A DNA stretch of 64,000 nt from Warburgia ugandensis (Eukaryota > Streptophyta > Magnoliopsida > Canellales > Canellaceae): the NCBI GenBank assembly GCA_035236585.1, contig CP141128.1, forward strand, positions 37,244,684 through 37,308,683, written 5' to 3'. Below the pieces are notes generated by a model. The model searched no databases. It saw nothing but the letters and a program-made list of their open reading frames with translations, and was not told the DNA's origin. Both the position numbers and the translations under genes were made by a program. Within the stretch, counting starts at the first letter, position 1, and each line of letters begins with the position of its first letter. Shown one piece after another: positions 12,765 to 22,773 of the stretch.

Positions 12765-13671
12765 AGACCTAAATGACTTCAAATGTCAATAAGTTTTGAA
12801 GTCGTTTAAGACAAATGACTTCAAAAGTATACACATAAATTTAGGGCGAAGATTATTTTACACGAGAAAGAGCTTTTAAAGTCGTTTGATGCTAAACAAC
12901 TTCAAATGTCAATTACTTTTGAAGTCGTTTAACACTAGATGACTTCAAAAGTCAATTACTTTTGAAGTCGCTTGCTTCAAACGACATCAAAAGTCCTTTC
13001 CCACGTATACTTTTGAAGTTAGTTATACTAAGCGACTTCGAAAGTCCTTGTTCATCTATAAAAAAATGACCTCATCTCATTTTTTCCTATATCCACTTCT
13101 TCTCACTAGTGGCATATGGTGTCCTCCTCTGGTCCTTATGCCTCTCTCTTTTTTCCTTCTTACTTCCAATTTTGGATATTTTGATTATTTTTGTCATGGA
13201 AAACACTGTAAGAAAACCACAATTTCTTTTGCTCATGAATTTCTTTCTTATTGCTAACTCTCTCTATTTCATTTTGTAGTTCAAGTGGGTTTTCTCACTA
13301 TAGATGATGGGGTTAAGAAGTGTGCTAGATTGTCCTGATTTTACAAAAATTGTATGATTTCATTTCAAATGACAACTGCTTCTCTCTCTAACCCTCATTA
13401 TTAGAGAAAGGGAGAACATTATGATTTGTGGTTCTCATCCAAAATTAGGGTTTGATGAAGAGTGGTGGTTATACCATAAAGTTTTGGCCGAGAAAATTGT
13501 AGGACACTCTCCCCCTAGAATGGTGTGAGCTAAATACTAGGAGGCTAGATTTTGATGAAAAAGATTGGATTTGCTCTTTGATCTTGTATTAATAAGATCT
13601 AATAATATGTAACATTTGATATATGTAACATTGGATGTAATCAAAAAATAATTTGATTTCCTTGCTCATGT

Positions 13672-13706
<35 letters not shown>

Positions 13707-14391
13707 TGTATGTGTAAAGAATGCATGAATCAATGCTGAGTATTATAAAAAAATTAGTTTCATTGCGTATCTATGTAAGATATTGTAATGTACAATATAT
13801 ATATATATATTTGATTTTTGCATATTAATAAAATGTTAAAGTCATTTTTTGTAAACAACTTTAAAGGCCTTAACTTTTAAAGTTTTTTCTATATAGTTAA
13901 ACGACTTTAAAAGTCATTTATAGCAAACGACTTTAAATATACAAGACTGTTTTAAGAGTTATTTTGTCGACTTTCGCCGTGCTTTTTCTAATTGTGTTCA
14001 TGATCTATACACAAAAACTAAGTCAAATTTCTATTTGACTATCCTTTACTAAATCTTAACTGTGAATTGGATCTACATGCACAAATTCGAGGTTAATATC
14101 AATTTTTGAGTGTTGGTTAGTATCTCTTTGTTTGTCTCGTATGTATTATGCATATTTGAAGAATTTTTGCAAGGTTATGGTTAGAAAATTTCCTTTTTGA
14201 AGTTAATTTTCTTTTTGAATGTGTATGTCATATTTTTTTTTTTTTTCATTGTTAATTGAAAATTTCCATGTAATGTAGTTATTTCAAATACTTCTAATTC
14301 TTGTATGCCTAGTGTTTGGTAAAATGCATTACCTAATCTTTTCATGTCTAACAAGTCTCCACACATAGATTTACTTCAATTTCTTATGATA
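12765..14391. other. CACTA-1 5' noncoding region
   Basis: It holds part 2 of the left subterminal array (12765-13050; 'tttgaagtcgttt..cacta.atgacttcaaaag' words in both orientations), two AT microsatellites (13674-13702, 13792-13810), a stretch at 13660-13860 repeated at 27215-27400, a short third array at 13835-13965, and the sequence before the transposase start, which is conserved in the other two CACTA copies ('taatcttttcatgt'). Short open frames here (for example 13048-13257) show no recognisable domain. Confidence 0.6.
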
Positions 14392-16509
14392 ATGGACAAA
14401 TATTCTTGGATGACTAGGATAAAAACATCAAAAGAATATGAGGAGGGAACCAAAAATTTCATAGAGTTCACACTTCAAGCAAGTGTTAATCGTAATTGCA
14501 TGCGTTGTCTATGCTCAAAATGTGGAAACTTGAAAAAAGTAACTGTAGGGGTGTTGAGAGAATGCTTGTACTTCAATAAAATCTATGAAAGCTATCACCT
14601 ATAGATTTGGCATGGAGAAAAACTTTCGCATAGGCCCTCAACAAGGCTTGGAATATATGATCAAGACATTGTAGGAAGTGTTGGAGACAGTACATCTGTA
14701 TTGATGTTTGGAGATGCACATGATGACTTCCAGGATGACCTTGAACAATTTCATACTACGTTAGAGGAAGCTGATGAGCTATTGTACCCAGAGTGTAAAG
14801 ATTATACCAACTTGTTTATAGTGGTAGAACTTTACAACGTGAAATCAAGATTTGTTTTTTTTAGATCAAGGTTTGACCAAAGTCTTGAAAGTAGTGGTTA
14901 TGATGCTACCAAAGGATAATAAATTGGTGAGGTCTATATGGGAGGCAACGAAAACCTTAGCTACACTAAGGTTGAAGTATGAGAATACATGTGTGTCCCA
15001 ATGATTGCATCTTGTATAGTAAGGAGCACAAGGATAAAACTACATGCCCAACTTATGGACAGTCAAGATCAAAGTTAAAAAAGAATTTAGTTGAGACAGT
15101 TGTAGATGTTCCTGCAAAGGTTCTATGGTACTTTCCCCCTATTCCAAGGTTTAAAAGAATATTCTGTATAACAAAAACAGAAAAGAAATTAGTATGGCAT
15201 GGACAGAGTAGCTAATAGCTTTTCATGCCATCTAGTAGATAGCCTAGCATGGAAGTTTGTAGAATTCATGTGGCCTAATTTTGGTGAAGAACCTAGAAAC
15301 CTACAACTTGAATTATCTGCAGATGCGATTAATCCTCATGCTTCTATGAGCAGCAAGTATAGTTGTCAATCTATTATATTAGTTTGTTACAACCTCCCAC
15401 CATCTTTATGCATGAAGAGGAAGTTCATGATCTTAATTATGTTGATATCAGGTCCAAGCCAGCTAGAGAATGACATTGACACCTACTTGTCTCCCTTGAT
15501 TGATGATCTTGAGATATTATGGGACATAAGCATTGAAACATACGATGCATATAGGAAAGAGTTGTTCACCCTAAAGTATATACTATTGTGGACAATAAGC
15601 GACTTCCCTACATACGGTAAATTGTTTGGATGCATCGTGAGGGGATACAATGCTTGTCCTATCTGTAGTGATCAAACATGTACTGTATAACTTAAATATG
15701 GTAGGAAAATGACATTTCTTGGCCATAAAAGATGGTTACATAGAGACTATCCATATCATTTTAAGAAGGAAGAATTTAACAATAGTGTAGAGACAAGGAC
15801 ACCTCCAAAGATATTAATAGGATGACAAGTATTGGAACAAGTTGAAAACATTAATGACTTGTGGGGAAAGAAGAAATCAAGCAAATGTGTAGGTGAAAGT
15901 AATTGTAGAAGTTGTTGGAAGAAGAAATCAATATTCTTTTAGCTTGCATACTGAAAATCACTGTATTTATGCCATGTGCTTCATGTCATGCACGTTGAGA
16001 AGAATGTGTGTAAAAGCTTGACCAGTACCTTGCTTAATATCCTAGGAAAAACAAAGGATGGACTTGCAGCTAGAATGGATCTTATGAAGATGAATTTGAA
16101 GAGGAGGTTGCATCTAGAGGATAGGGGCAGTTGAGAAACATATCTACCTAAGGCAAATAATATGCTAGATAGAGAGGAGAGGAGAATAATGTGTAAATCC
16201 TCACCCAAGTTCAAAGTGTTAGAAGGCTACTCTCCAAACTTTAAGAACATTGTCTCCATGGAAGAGTTGAAATTGTTGGGGATGAAGTCCCATGACTTGC
16301 ATGCATTGATGCAACAACTCTTGCCGTAGCAATATATTTGGTGTTATTGGACTAAGTGAGGGGAGCAATTACATAATTCTACTAATTCTTTAATGCTTTG
16401 TGTGAGGTGGTGGATGTTTGAAAATTACAAGAAATTCAAGGTCATCTAGTGATAACTTTATGTGAGCTTGAGACAATCTTTTCACCATCCTTCTTTGACA
16501 TCATGGTAC
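14392..16509 (+). pseudogene. CACTA-1 TNP2 transposase, N-terminal and catalytic part
   Basis: The family start MDKYSWM is at 14392; an in-frame upstream Met at 14344 lies outside the conserved part. Order of domains: transposase-associated domain (14392-14650; REYEEG-like KEYEEGTKNFIEF, then CLCSKCGN with the conserved Cys), a broken linker (14700-15190), and the Transposase_21/TNP2 core (15200-15700) with WGN-like ADSLAWKFVEF, YNLPPSLCMKRKF, GPSQLENDIDTYLSPLIDDL and LLWTISDFPTYGKLFG. Then come the GHKRWLHRDYPYHF segment and the first half of DUF4218 (LLGMKSHDLHALMQQLLP near 16280, ending FSPSFFDIMV). Several stops and frameshifts are visible, for example TAG for the conserved Trp before IWHGE. 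The reading is cut at 16509 by a copia element and resumes at 21655. Confidence 0.88.
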
Positions 16510-16844
16510 TTTGAACAACAAGGAATTCGAAAAGGACTATTTTTTTTTTTCTTGAGTAAACAATGGTGTATTATTATGATATACATGTACATTGATAATC
16601 TTTACAAGGTACTAAAAAAGGAGCAAAATAACCATACAGTTAAGTTTCCTTATTTACAAAGTTGACTAGCCTAAATTACTACACAAGTAAGTTTCCTTAT
16701 TTACAAAGTTGACTAACCTAAATAACGATTCAACTAAGTTTCCTTATTTACAAAGTTGACTTACCTAAATTTATTGATAAAATATAGCTAGACATTCCCT
16801 AGAGATAAGCAAGACATCTTAGCTAAATATTCTCCTTTCCAACA
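16510..16844 (-). repeat. 3' LTR of the copia element
   Basis: 335 bp; on the minus strand it starts TGTTGGAAAGG. It is directly repeated at 21313-21649. It contains three 47-bp tandem units starting at 16641, 16688 and 16735 ('taagtttccttatttacaaa'), which fall in U3 and are kept in the other LTR. Confidence 0.92.
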
Positions 16845-16858
16845 CTCCCCCTCAAGCT
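16845..16858 (-). other. Copia polypurine tract
   Basis: The minus strand reads AGCTTGAGGGGGAG directly before the TGTTGG LTR start, the standard copia plus-strand priming site. Confidence 0.85.
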
Positions 16859-16934
16859 AGTTTGAAGATATCTTCCATCGCCAACTTACCACTCAATTTC
16901 TCAAATTGTTTCTTGGCCAGTCCCTTTGTAAGAA

Positions 16935-17638
16935 TTATGCAATTTGTTCATTAGTTGGTATATAGGTCATCTGCATTTGCTTGTTCTCTATTTTCTCCTT
17001 GATGAAGTGCTTGTCTACCTCAACATGTTTGGTCCCATCATGAAGAACATGGTTATGTGCTATTGAGATTGCTGCTTTTTCATCACAATATGTCTTTATT
17101 GGTGAGGGACTTGAGACTTTAATTTCCTTTAAGATTCTCTTAATCCATAACACCTCACAAATTCTATGGGTAACTAATCTAAATTTGGCTTCAGCACTAC
17201 TTCTTGTCACCACATTTTGGTTTTTACTACACCAAGTAACTAGATTTCCTCCAACAAAATATAGTAGCCAAAGGTTGACCTTCTATGAGTTATACTTCCA
17301 GCCCAATCTACATCTGTATATACTTGAATTTGTAGGTGACCATGCTTTTCAAACATTAGGCCCTTCCCTGGTGATCCCTTTAAGTAGCATAGGATTTTGT
17401 ACACTGCCTCAAAGTGTTTTGGACCTTGTAAGTGCATAAATTGACTGATCCTGCTCACTGCAAAAGCTATATCTGGGCTGGTATGTGATAGATGAATCAA
17501 TTTACCAACCAGTCTTTGAAATTGTTCTCTATTCTTCATATCTTTGGGTTTGGAAGATTGGAGCTTCAAATTAGGTTCTATTGGTGTCTCTGCTGCCTTG
17601 CAGCCAAGAAGACCTATCTCTCTAAGAAGATCTAGCAC
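16935..17638 (-). pseudogene. Copia RT C-terminal part and RNase H
   Basis: The stretch from 17638 reads the RT thumb and connection (LVGKLIHLSHTSPDIAFAVS, GPKHFEAVYKILCYLKGSPG) and enters RNase H at VYTDVDWAGSITHRRST. After a short break it continues from 17213 with SSAEAKFRLVTHRICEVLW, KTYCDEKAAISIAHN and HVEVDKHFIKEKIE. The RNase H acidic residues in YTDVDW, AEAKF and CDEKAA are visible. RNase H removes RNA from the RNA:DNA hybrid during reverse transcription. A frame break near 17225 and the upstream deletion make it non-functional. Confidence 0.92.
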
Positions 17639-18540
17639 ATATTTTCATTGAGACATGAAGATGCACTTTTTAGAACTGGCAAACTCTATTCCAAGAAAAT
17701 ACTTTAAGACTTCCAAGTCCTTAATTTCAAATTCATTAGCAAGGACTCTTGAGTCTCTTTAGCTCAACATAAATAATTAAAATAACAATATTTCCTTTTG
17801 TTGAATGTTTATAAAATAGTGTGATTTACCTGACTTTATATATATCCATGGGCCTTTACAACTTTCCCAAATCATTCAAACCATTCTCTGAGAGATTGTT
17901 TGAGGTCGTATAGAGATTTTCTTAGTCTACACATTTTTCTTTCACCAAGATGTTCCTCAAACCCCAGTGGTAGGCTCATAAAGACTTCCTCTTCCAAATC
18001 CCTGTTTAAGAATGCACTTTTTACATCTAGATAGTGTAAGGGCCAGTCAAGACTAATGGTTAAGGATAGTAAAATATAGATTGAATTAATCTTTGCGAAT
18101 GGAACAAAAGTCTCTTGATAATCAATATCATGTGTTTTTGTAATACCTTTTTCCACTAAACACGCCTTGTACCTTTCTATATTTCCATCAACTGTACACT
18201 TAACCGTAAATATCAATTTTTTTTTTAGAGCATTCATCTCCTTCAAAACTACTAATTTCCAATCTGAGTAATCTAAGGCTTCCTCAATGGTTCTTGGAAT
18301 AAACAGGTGGTAGATTTTTGAGGTAAAAGCTTTATGAGACTTAGAAAGCTTATAGTAAAACAAATATTTAGTAATAGGATATTCTGTACTACTTAGAACT
18401 CCATTTCTTAGTACTATAGGTACATCAAGATAAAAAACAATAGTAGTGGAATTTGACAAAGATGGATTAGAGTTACCTGGAGTTGTAGATGAATCATTGC
18501 TTTGAGACAGTGATTGGTTTTGAGCTAGAGTTGTGGGCAT
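17639..18540 (-). pseudogene. Copia reverse transcriptase, catalytic DD deleted
   Basis: From 18540 an open stretch reads a connector rich in Ser/Asn/Thr, then the RT fingers and palm: RTIEEALDYSDWKLVVLKEM, ERYKACLVEKGITKTHDIDY, PLHYLDVKSAFLNRDLEEEV and CRLRKSLYDLKQSLREW. The first catalytic Asp (YLDVKSAF) is present. After a frameshift near 17872 the reading reaches ...NIVILIIYV at 17771-17766, where the family has YVDD. The next residues are ELKRLKS, the segment that normally lies about ten residues later, so the DD and its loop are deleted. FEIKDLEVLKYFLGIEF then follows after another frameshift. Confidence 0.9.
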
Positions 18541-18774
18541 GTTTGTATTTTTTTGGTGAGTACCCCTTCCAATGTAAATATGGAGTTCTAAAGTGGGATT
18601 ATGGTGATCCTATCTTAATATTTGTCCCCCTGTTTGTGGGTCATCTATGTTTGACAATGGTAGACTAGTATTTCCTCCTTCATTAGTATGACTACTAGAG
18701 GTGGAAGGATCAAGAACAGGTATGGGAAAGAAGGTAGTAGGCAGAGGAACAACTATTTCTCAAAGCTGAGCTTC

Positions 18775-19905
18775 CTATTTTCTCTCTCTAGCAAAAGATG
18801 ATTTTGACCAAAGTAAGGCTAACGTTTCACAAACGATACATCTATACTCATAAAGGTTGTTTTTTTTTTTTTTAGGATTATAACACTCATATTCCCTTTT
18901 ATTGGGGGCAAAGCCGATGAAAACATATTTTTTCTCCCAAGGATCAAGTTTGGAATGAAGCCTACTAGGGATGTGTATAAACACAATGCACCCAAAAATT
19001 TTCAAGGGTAAGTTAGAGAAAAGTCAACATTGAGGGAAGAAAGTCTTGAAACATTCTAAGGGTGTAATATATTTTAAAATAAAAGTAAGCATTCTATTTA
19101 TCTAATAGGATGCCATCAAAATTGCATCTCCCCATAGATATTTTGGAACATGCATTGAGATCATAATAACATGTGCAACTTCAAGTAAGTGTTGATTTTT
19201 TCTCTCGGCAATACCATTTTGTTGAGGAGTATCACTACAAGTAGACTGATGTTGAATTCATTTTTCCTTGAAAAAATTTCCCAAAACTTGATTGAAATAC
19301 TCAGTTCCATTATTAGAATGAAGTATTTTTATTTTGTTTCAAACTAGTTTTCAACCATATTGAAAATTTTTTGGAATAAATTTTTACTTTAGATTCATCA
19401 TTCATCAAGTATACCAAACATAGTCGAGTGTCATCATCTATGAAAGTTATAAACCATTTTTTTTTCCAAAACATGTGGTAATTTTTGAAGGATCCCAAAC
19501 ACCTCTATGAATTAAGTAAAAAGGTTTTGAGGCACAATATGATTTTGAACTATAAGTAGTGCGATGGCTCTTTGATAAATGACAACTTTCACATTGAAAT
19601 GATGGAACAATCCACATTTTTTAATAGAATAGGAAACATATATCTCAAATAAGAAAAACTCGGATGTCTTAGCATAAGATGCCAAATCATTATTTATTCT
19701 CATATAGAGAGAGAACTAACACTAGTTCTAAACCCTTGAGCTTGTTTATTACATAAGAGGTCATCATAAAAAAAGTAGAGACCATTCACCATTTTAGCAC
19801 TGCTAATCATCATCCTCGTGCTCAGATCCTAAAGAACATAGTGTAAATAAGAAAAAATAGCATGACAATTGGAATTTTTACAGAGTTGACTCATAGATAA
19901 GAGAT
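18775..19905 (-). pseudogene. Copia integrase relic
   Basis: Going down the minus strand: a GAG-pre-integrase-like segment (19720-19512; LASYAKTSEFFLF), the rve core with KKWFITFIDDDTRLCLVYLM (about 19460), FNQVLGNFF-type text and the TPQQNGIAERE motif (about 19230), then the C-terminal LPLKIFGCIVFIHIPSRLHS, KLDPWEKKYVFIGFAPNKRE and YNPKKKK (19005-18850). The first core Asp (FIDDDTR) and the Glu of AERE region are visible. Integrase inserts the cDNA into the chromosome. Stops and frameshifts are frequent. Confidence 0.85.
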
Positions 19906-20445
19906 TGCAAGTAAGCTTAGGGACATGAACGACATATTTTAGGGTGATTTTGTCAGAAATTTTGATATAACCTTTTCTTGCAATAGGTGAAAATTTTTGA
20001 TATACAATTCTGAATTTTTTATCACTTGAACACTGCAAATAAGAATGAAGTATATGGGATAGATATGTCATGTGATCATAAGCACCTGAATCAATGATCC
20101 AAGGTGTAGGACTAGAATGACAAGAGAAAGTGCTAGAGTTGCTACCTGTTTAAGCCAAAGAAATATTAAGAATGCTACATTCTGGATTGGATTTTAGCAA
20201 CTTTAGAAGATGATCCATTTTCTCTTTACTGAAGGGACCAGCATAAGCCTCACTTACACGAGCATATCGAGGTCCAGGTTTGCTACTCTTCTAGTTGGCA
20301 GGTTTGCCATGAATCTTCCAGCATGTCTCATGTGTATGACAGGGTTTGTTTGCAAACATCACACCAAATCTGAGGCTTGTCCTTTACTCTATATTGCCTA
20401 TTAGAAGTTTCGCTTGTATTTGCATTAGCAATGAATAGGATAGAA
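19906..20445 (-). pseudogene. Copia zinc knuckle and aspartic protease relic
   Basis: Near 20370 the minus strand encodes a CCHC knuckle (CDVCKQT... then, after a frameshift, HTHETCWKIHGKPANW). Between 20108 and 20067 lies TPWIIDSGAYDHMT, the retropepsin active site with the Asp-Ser-Gly triad. YVVHVPKLTCNLLSMSQL at about 19900 is the conserved end of the protease/pre-integrase linker. The knuckle packages RNA and the protease matures the polyprotein. Not functional because of frame breaks. Confidence 0.88.
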
Positions 20446-20448
20446 TTT

Positions 20449-21132
20449 TCAATTGGTCCCTAAACCCCCTTTATCCGAGCATGACACTGTGATGGCTTTC
20501 CTCCCTTTGAACTTCAACAAATGCCTCTCCAAGTGAAGAAAGAGACCATGAACAATGATTCTTCCCCTTACTTCATCAAATTCTACATTTAGGATGGCAA
20601 GAAATTTGTAGATGCAGTCATTTTCCATTATCTTCCTATGGTGCAAGCAATTAGTTGGAGATTTCCACTCATAGTCATTGATAACATCTAGATCCTACCT
20701 CAACCTTGTCAAAGTATTGAAGTATTTAGTGACATTGCCTTCCCCATGTCGAATTTCTTCAAGTTGTAGTTGTAGCTCATATACTTGGATTTGATTGCCA
20801 AGGTCAGAATACATCTGGTGAATATTATCCAAGAGTTCTTTGGTAGTTGGGTAGAACATATAGTTAGAGGCGATGTCTTCATCCATGGAATTAATAAGGC
20901 AAGCCATAATCATGGAATTTTCTACATCTCCAGTGGCATAAGTAGGATCTTTCAAATTAGGCACCCGCGTTTCACTAATCTGGTACCCAATCTTTCCTCT
21001 CCCTCTAATATACATATGCACTAATTGAGACCAATGTAGGAAATTGTCTCCATTAAGGCGTATAGTGGTTATTTGAATGGAGTTCTAGTTAGAGTTGGTA
21101 TAATGGTTTTTAGTAGACTCGGATTTGGACAT
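20449..21132 (-). pseudogene. Copia gag (UBN2/Retrotran_gag type)
   Basis: The start codon is at 21132-21130 (MSKSESTKNHY), 168 bp after the primer site. An in-frame TAG follows at codon 16, then IRLNGDNFLHWSQLVHMYIRGRGK, the gag opening, and MACLINSMDEDIASNYMFY, KELLDNIHQMYSDLGNQIQV and GEGNVTKYFNTLTRLR. A TAG replaces the usual Trp in RLWQDLD. The same frame continues to KFLAILNVEFDEVRGRIIVH and ends near 20449. The gag protein would form the virus-like particle. Apart from the two nonsense changes the frame is well kept. Confidence 0.9.
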
Positions 21133-21300
21133 CGTGAGGACTTAAGATTTTAGTTAAGGTTCCTACTCTGCTAGATACAAAGGGATGTGAAATACCTAGA
21201 AAAAAATACTCTGTTTCAGATCTTTAAAATAGAGGACAAACAAAGTACTATATTCAGCAATAAAGGTTAAGAAAAAAGAAAAGCAAGGAATCTAATTCCT

Positions 21301-21312
21301 GCTCTGATGCGA
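21301..21312 (-). other. Copia primer-binding site (tRNA-iMet)
   Basis: The minus strand reads TCGCATCAGAGC against the canonical TGGTATCAGAGC (two mismatches), immediately inside the LTR. Confidence 0.85.
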
Positions 21313-21649
21313 TCTAAATAATAAGGAATTAGAAAAGGATTGTTTTTTTTTTCTTAAGTAAATAATGATGTATTATTATTATATACATGTACACTACTTA
21401 TAAGCTTTACAAGTTACTAAAAAAGGAACAAAATAACCATATAGTTAAGTTTCCTTATTTACAAAGTTGACCAGCTTAAATAACTATATAGCTAAGTTTC
21501 CTTATTTATGAAGTTAACTAGCCTAAATAGCTATTCAGCTAAGTTTCCTCATTTACAAAGTTGACCAGCCTAAATTTACTCATAAAATACAACTAGACAA
21601 TCCCTTGAGATCAACAAGACATCTCAGATGAATATTCTCCTTTCCAATA
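21313..21649 (-). repeat. 5' LTR of the copia element
   Basis: 337 bp, with its partner at 16510-16844. Tandem 47-bp units start at 21446, 21493 and 21540. The right edge '...ctcctttccaata' is followed by the GGTAC duplication. Confidence 0.92.
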
Positions 21650-21654
21650 GGTAC

Positions 21655-21780
21655 ACTTAACAGTGCACCTCATTAATAAGGTCAGACTCTGTGGGCTAGT
21701 TTACTTGCTATGGATGTACTCGTTTGAGTGGTACATGAAAATTTTAAAAGTGTATGTACATAATCACTACTAGCCAGAGG
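21655..21780 (+). pseudogene. CACTA-1 transposase, DUF4218 middle segment
   Basis: This is a short coding island between two insertions. It reads (V)HLTVHLINKVRLCGLVY, then MYSFEWYMKILKVYVHNHY, matching the 'HLxxEAxxGGPVxYRWMYPFERYLGxLKxYVRN' part of the DUF4218 region of TNP2 proteins. It joins 16509 on the left and 25883 (PEGCI.ECYV) on the right once the nested elements and duplicated bases are removed. Confidence 0.85.
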
Positions 21781-22700
21781 TGTGACACCCTGGGTTTTTC
21801 ATAAAAATTTTTTGTGTTTATTTTCAAAAGGTGGCATGCCTCTAATTTTAAAATTCAAAAATAGTGGAAGATAGTTTTCTTTGAAATTCATTTTTCCAAA
21901 AACCTGGATGTGACCTCAACTCCCATACTATACATAATATAGTTTTTATAGAAGATAGACATACATTTTATGAAACAATAGGACCCATCCAGTGGTTTAC
22001 ATACACAACCCCTATAATCACTATATTAAATGTCCAAGCAGCATAATCCAAATAACTAACTACACAATACAAAAACTTTAACAAAATATATACCTGAGTG
22101 TAGAAGTATGGCTATTGAACTCCGTTTGCTTGTGTATGTCTTCTTCTGTCTGTCTGTATCTGAGATATTGTAAACATAAAACATTTATAATATCTCAACA
22201 AGTTATAATTGGTAGGGAAAATTTAAGAAAACATGTTAATTATATATGAATTAAGTATTTTACATCAATTAACATATTCAATTATCTGCAAGCCCTTGAT
22301 AAAGTAGCTATTTATAATTCTTTTCCATCATATGAATATAATAAACACCTTTTAGAGATTACACTTTACAAGATATATTTAATATATAATTCATTGCTAT
22401 TTTAAATATTTATCATTATCATTTTTCGCATGATACCATACTCCAATTCTACGAACCATACTATGCATAATATATCTACCCATTCACTTCCCCATATGAA
22501 AACTTGTATAAAACTACGCCCTCCAAATATATACATATAGGACTATATCATATGTATTGAAATCATTAAAAGTCATACAAAGTTATGAATATAGTCCATA
22601 GGTTTTATAACTTCCATTACTAGACTATACTGGGTCTCATACATATACCCCTTACCATGCGGGGTTCATAAAACTCTAGCCATTGCTGGTAACATCATAA

Positions 22701-22773
22701 AAGGCATCTCATCATGCCATCACATAAGGCATCTCATCATGCCATCATATAGCATGTCATCATGCTATCATAT
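22701..22773. repeat. 25-bp minisatellite, three units
   Basis: Units 'aaggcatctcatcatgccat...' start at 22701 and 22726, with a shorter diverged third at 22751. It lies in the transcribed or U5 side of the minus-strand LTR. Confidence 0.9.

Larger units (their letters stand above)
16510..21649 (-). mobile_element. Ty1-copia retrotransposon, full length but decayed
   Basis: Complete structure on the minus strand: 5' LTR (21649-21313), primer site, gag, protease, integrase, reverse transcriptase, RNase H, polypurine tract and 3' LTR (16844-16510). That order (integrase before RT) defines Ty1-copia. The flanks are GGTAC at 16505-16509 and 21650-21654; the homologous CACTA-3 sequence at 34085 has a single 'agtac' at this place, confirming the junction. 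The two LTRs differ at roughly one base in seven by eye, mostly transitions, so the insertion is old. Every gene has stops or deletions. Confidence 0.92.
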
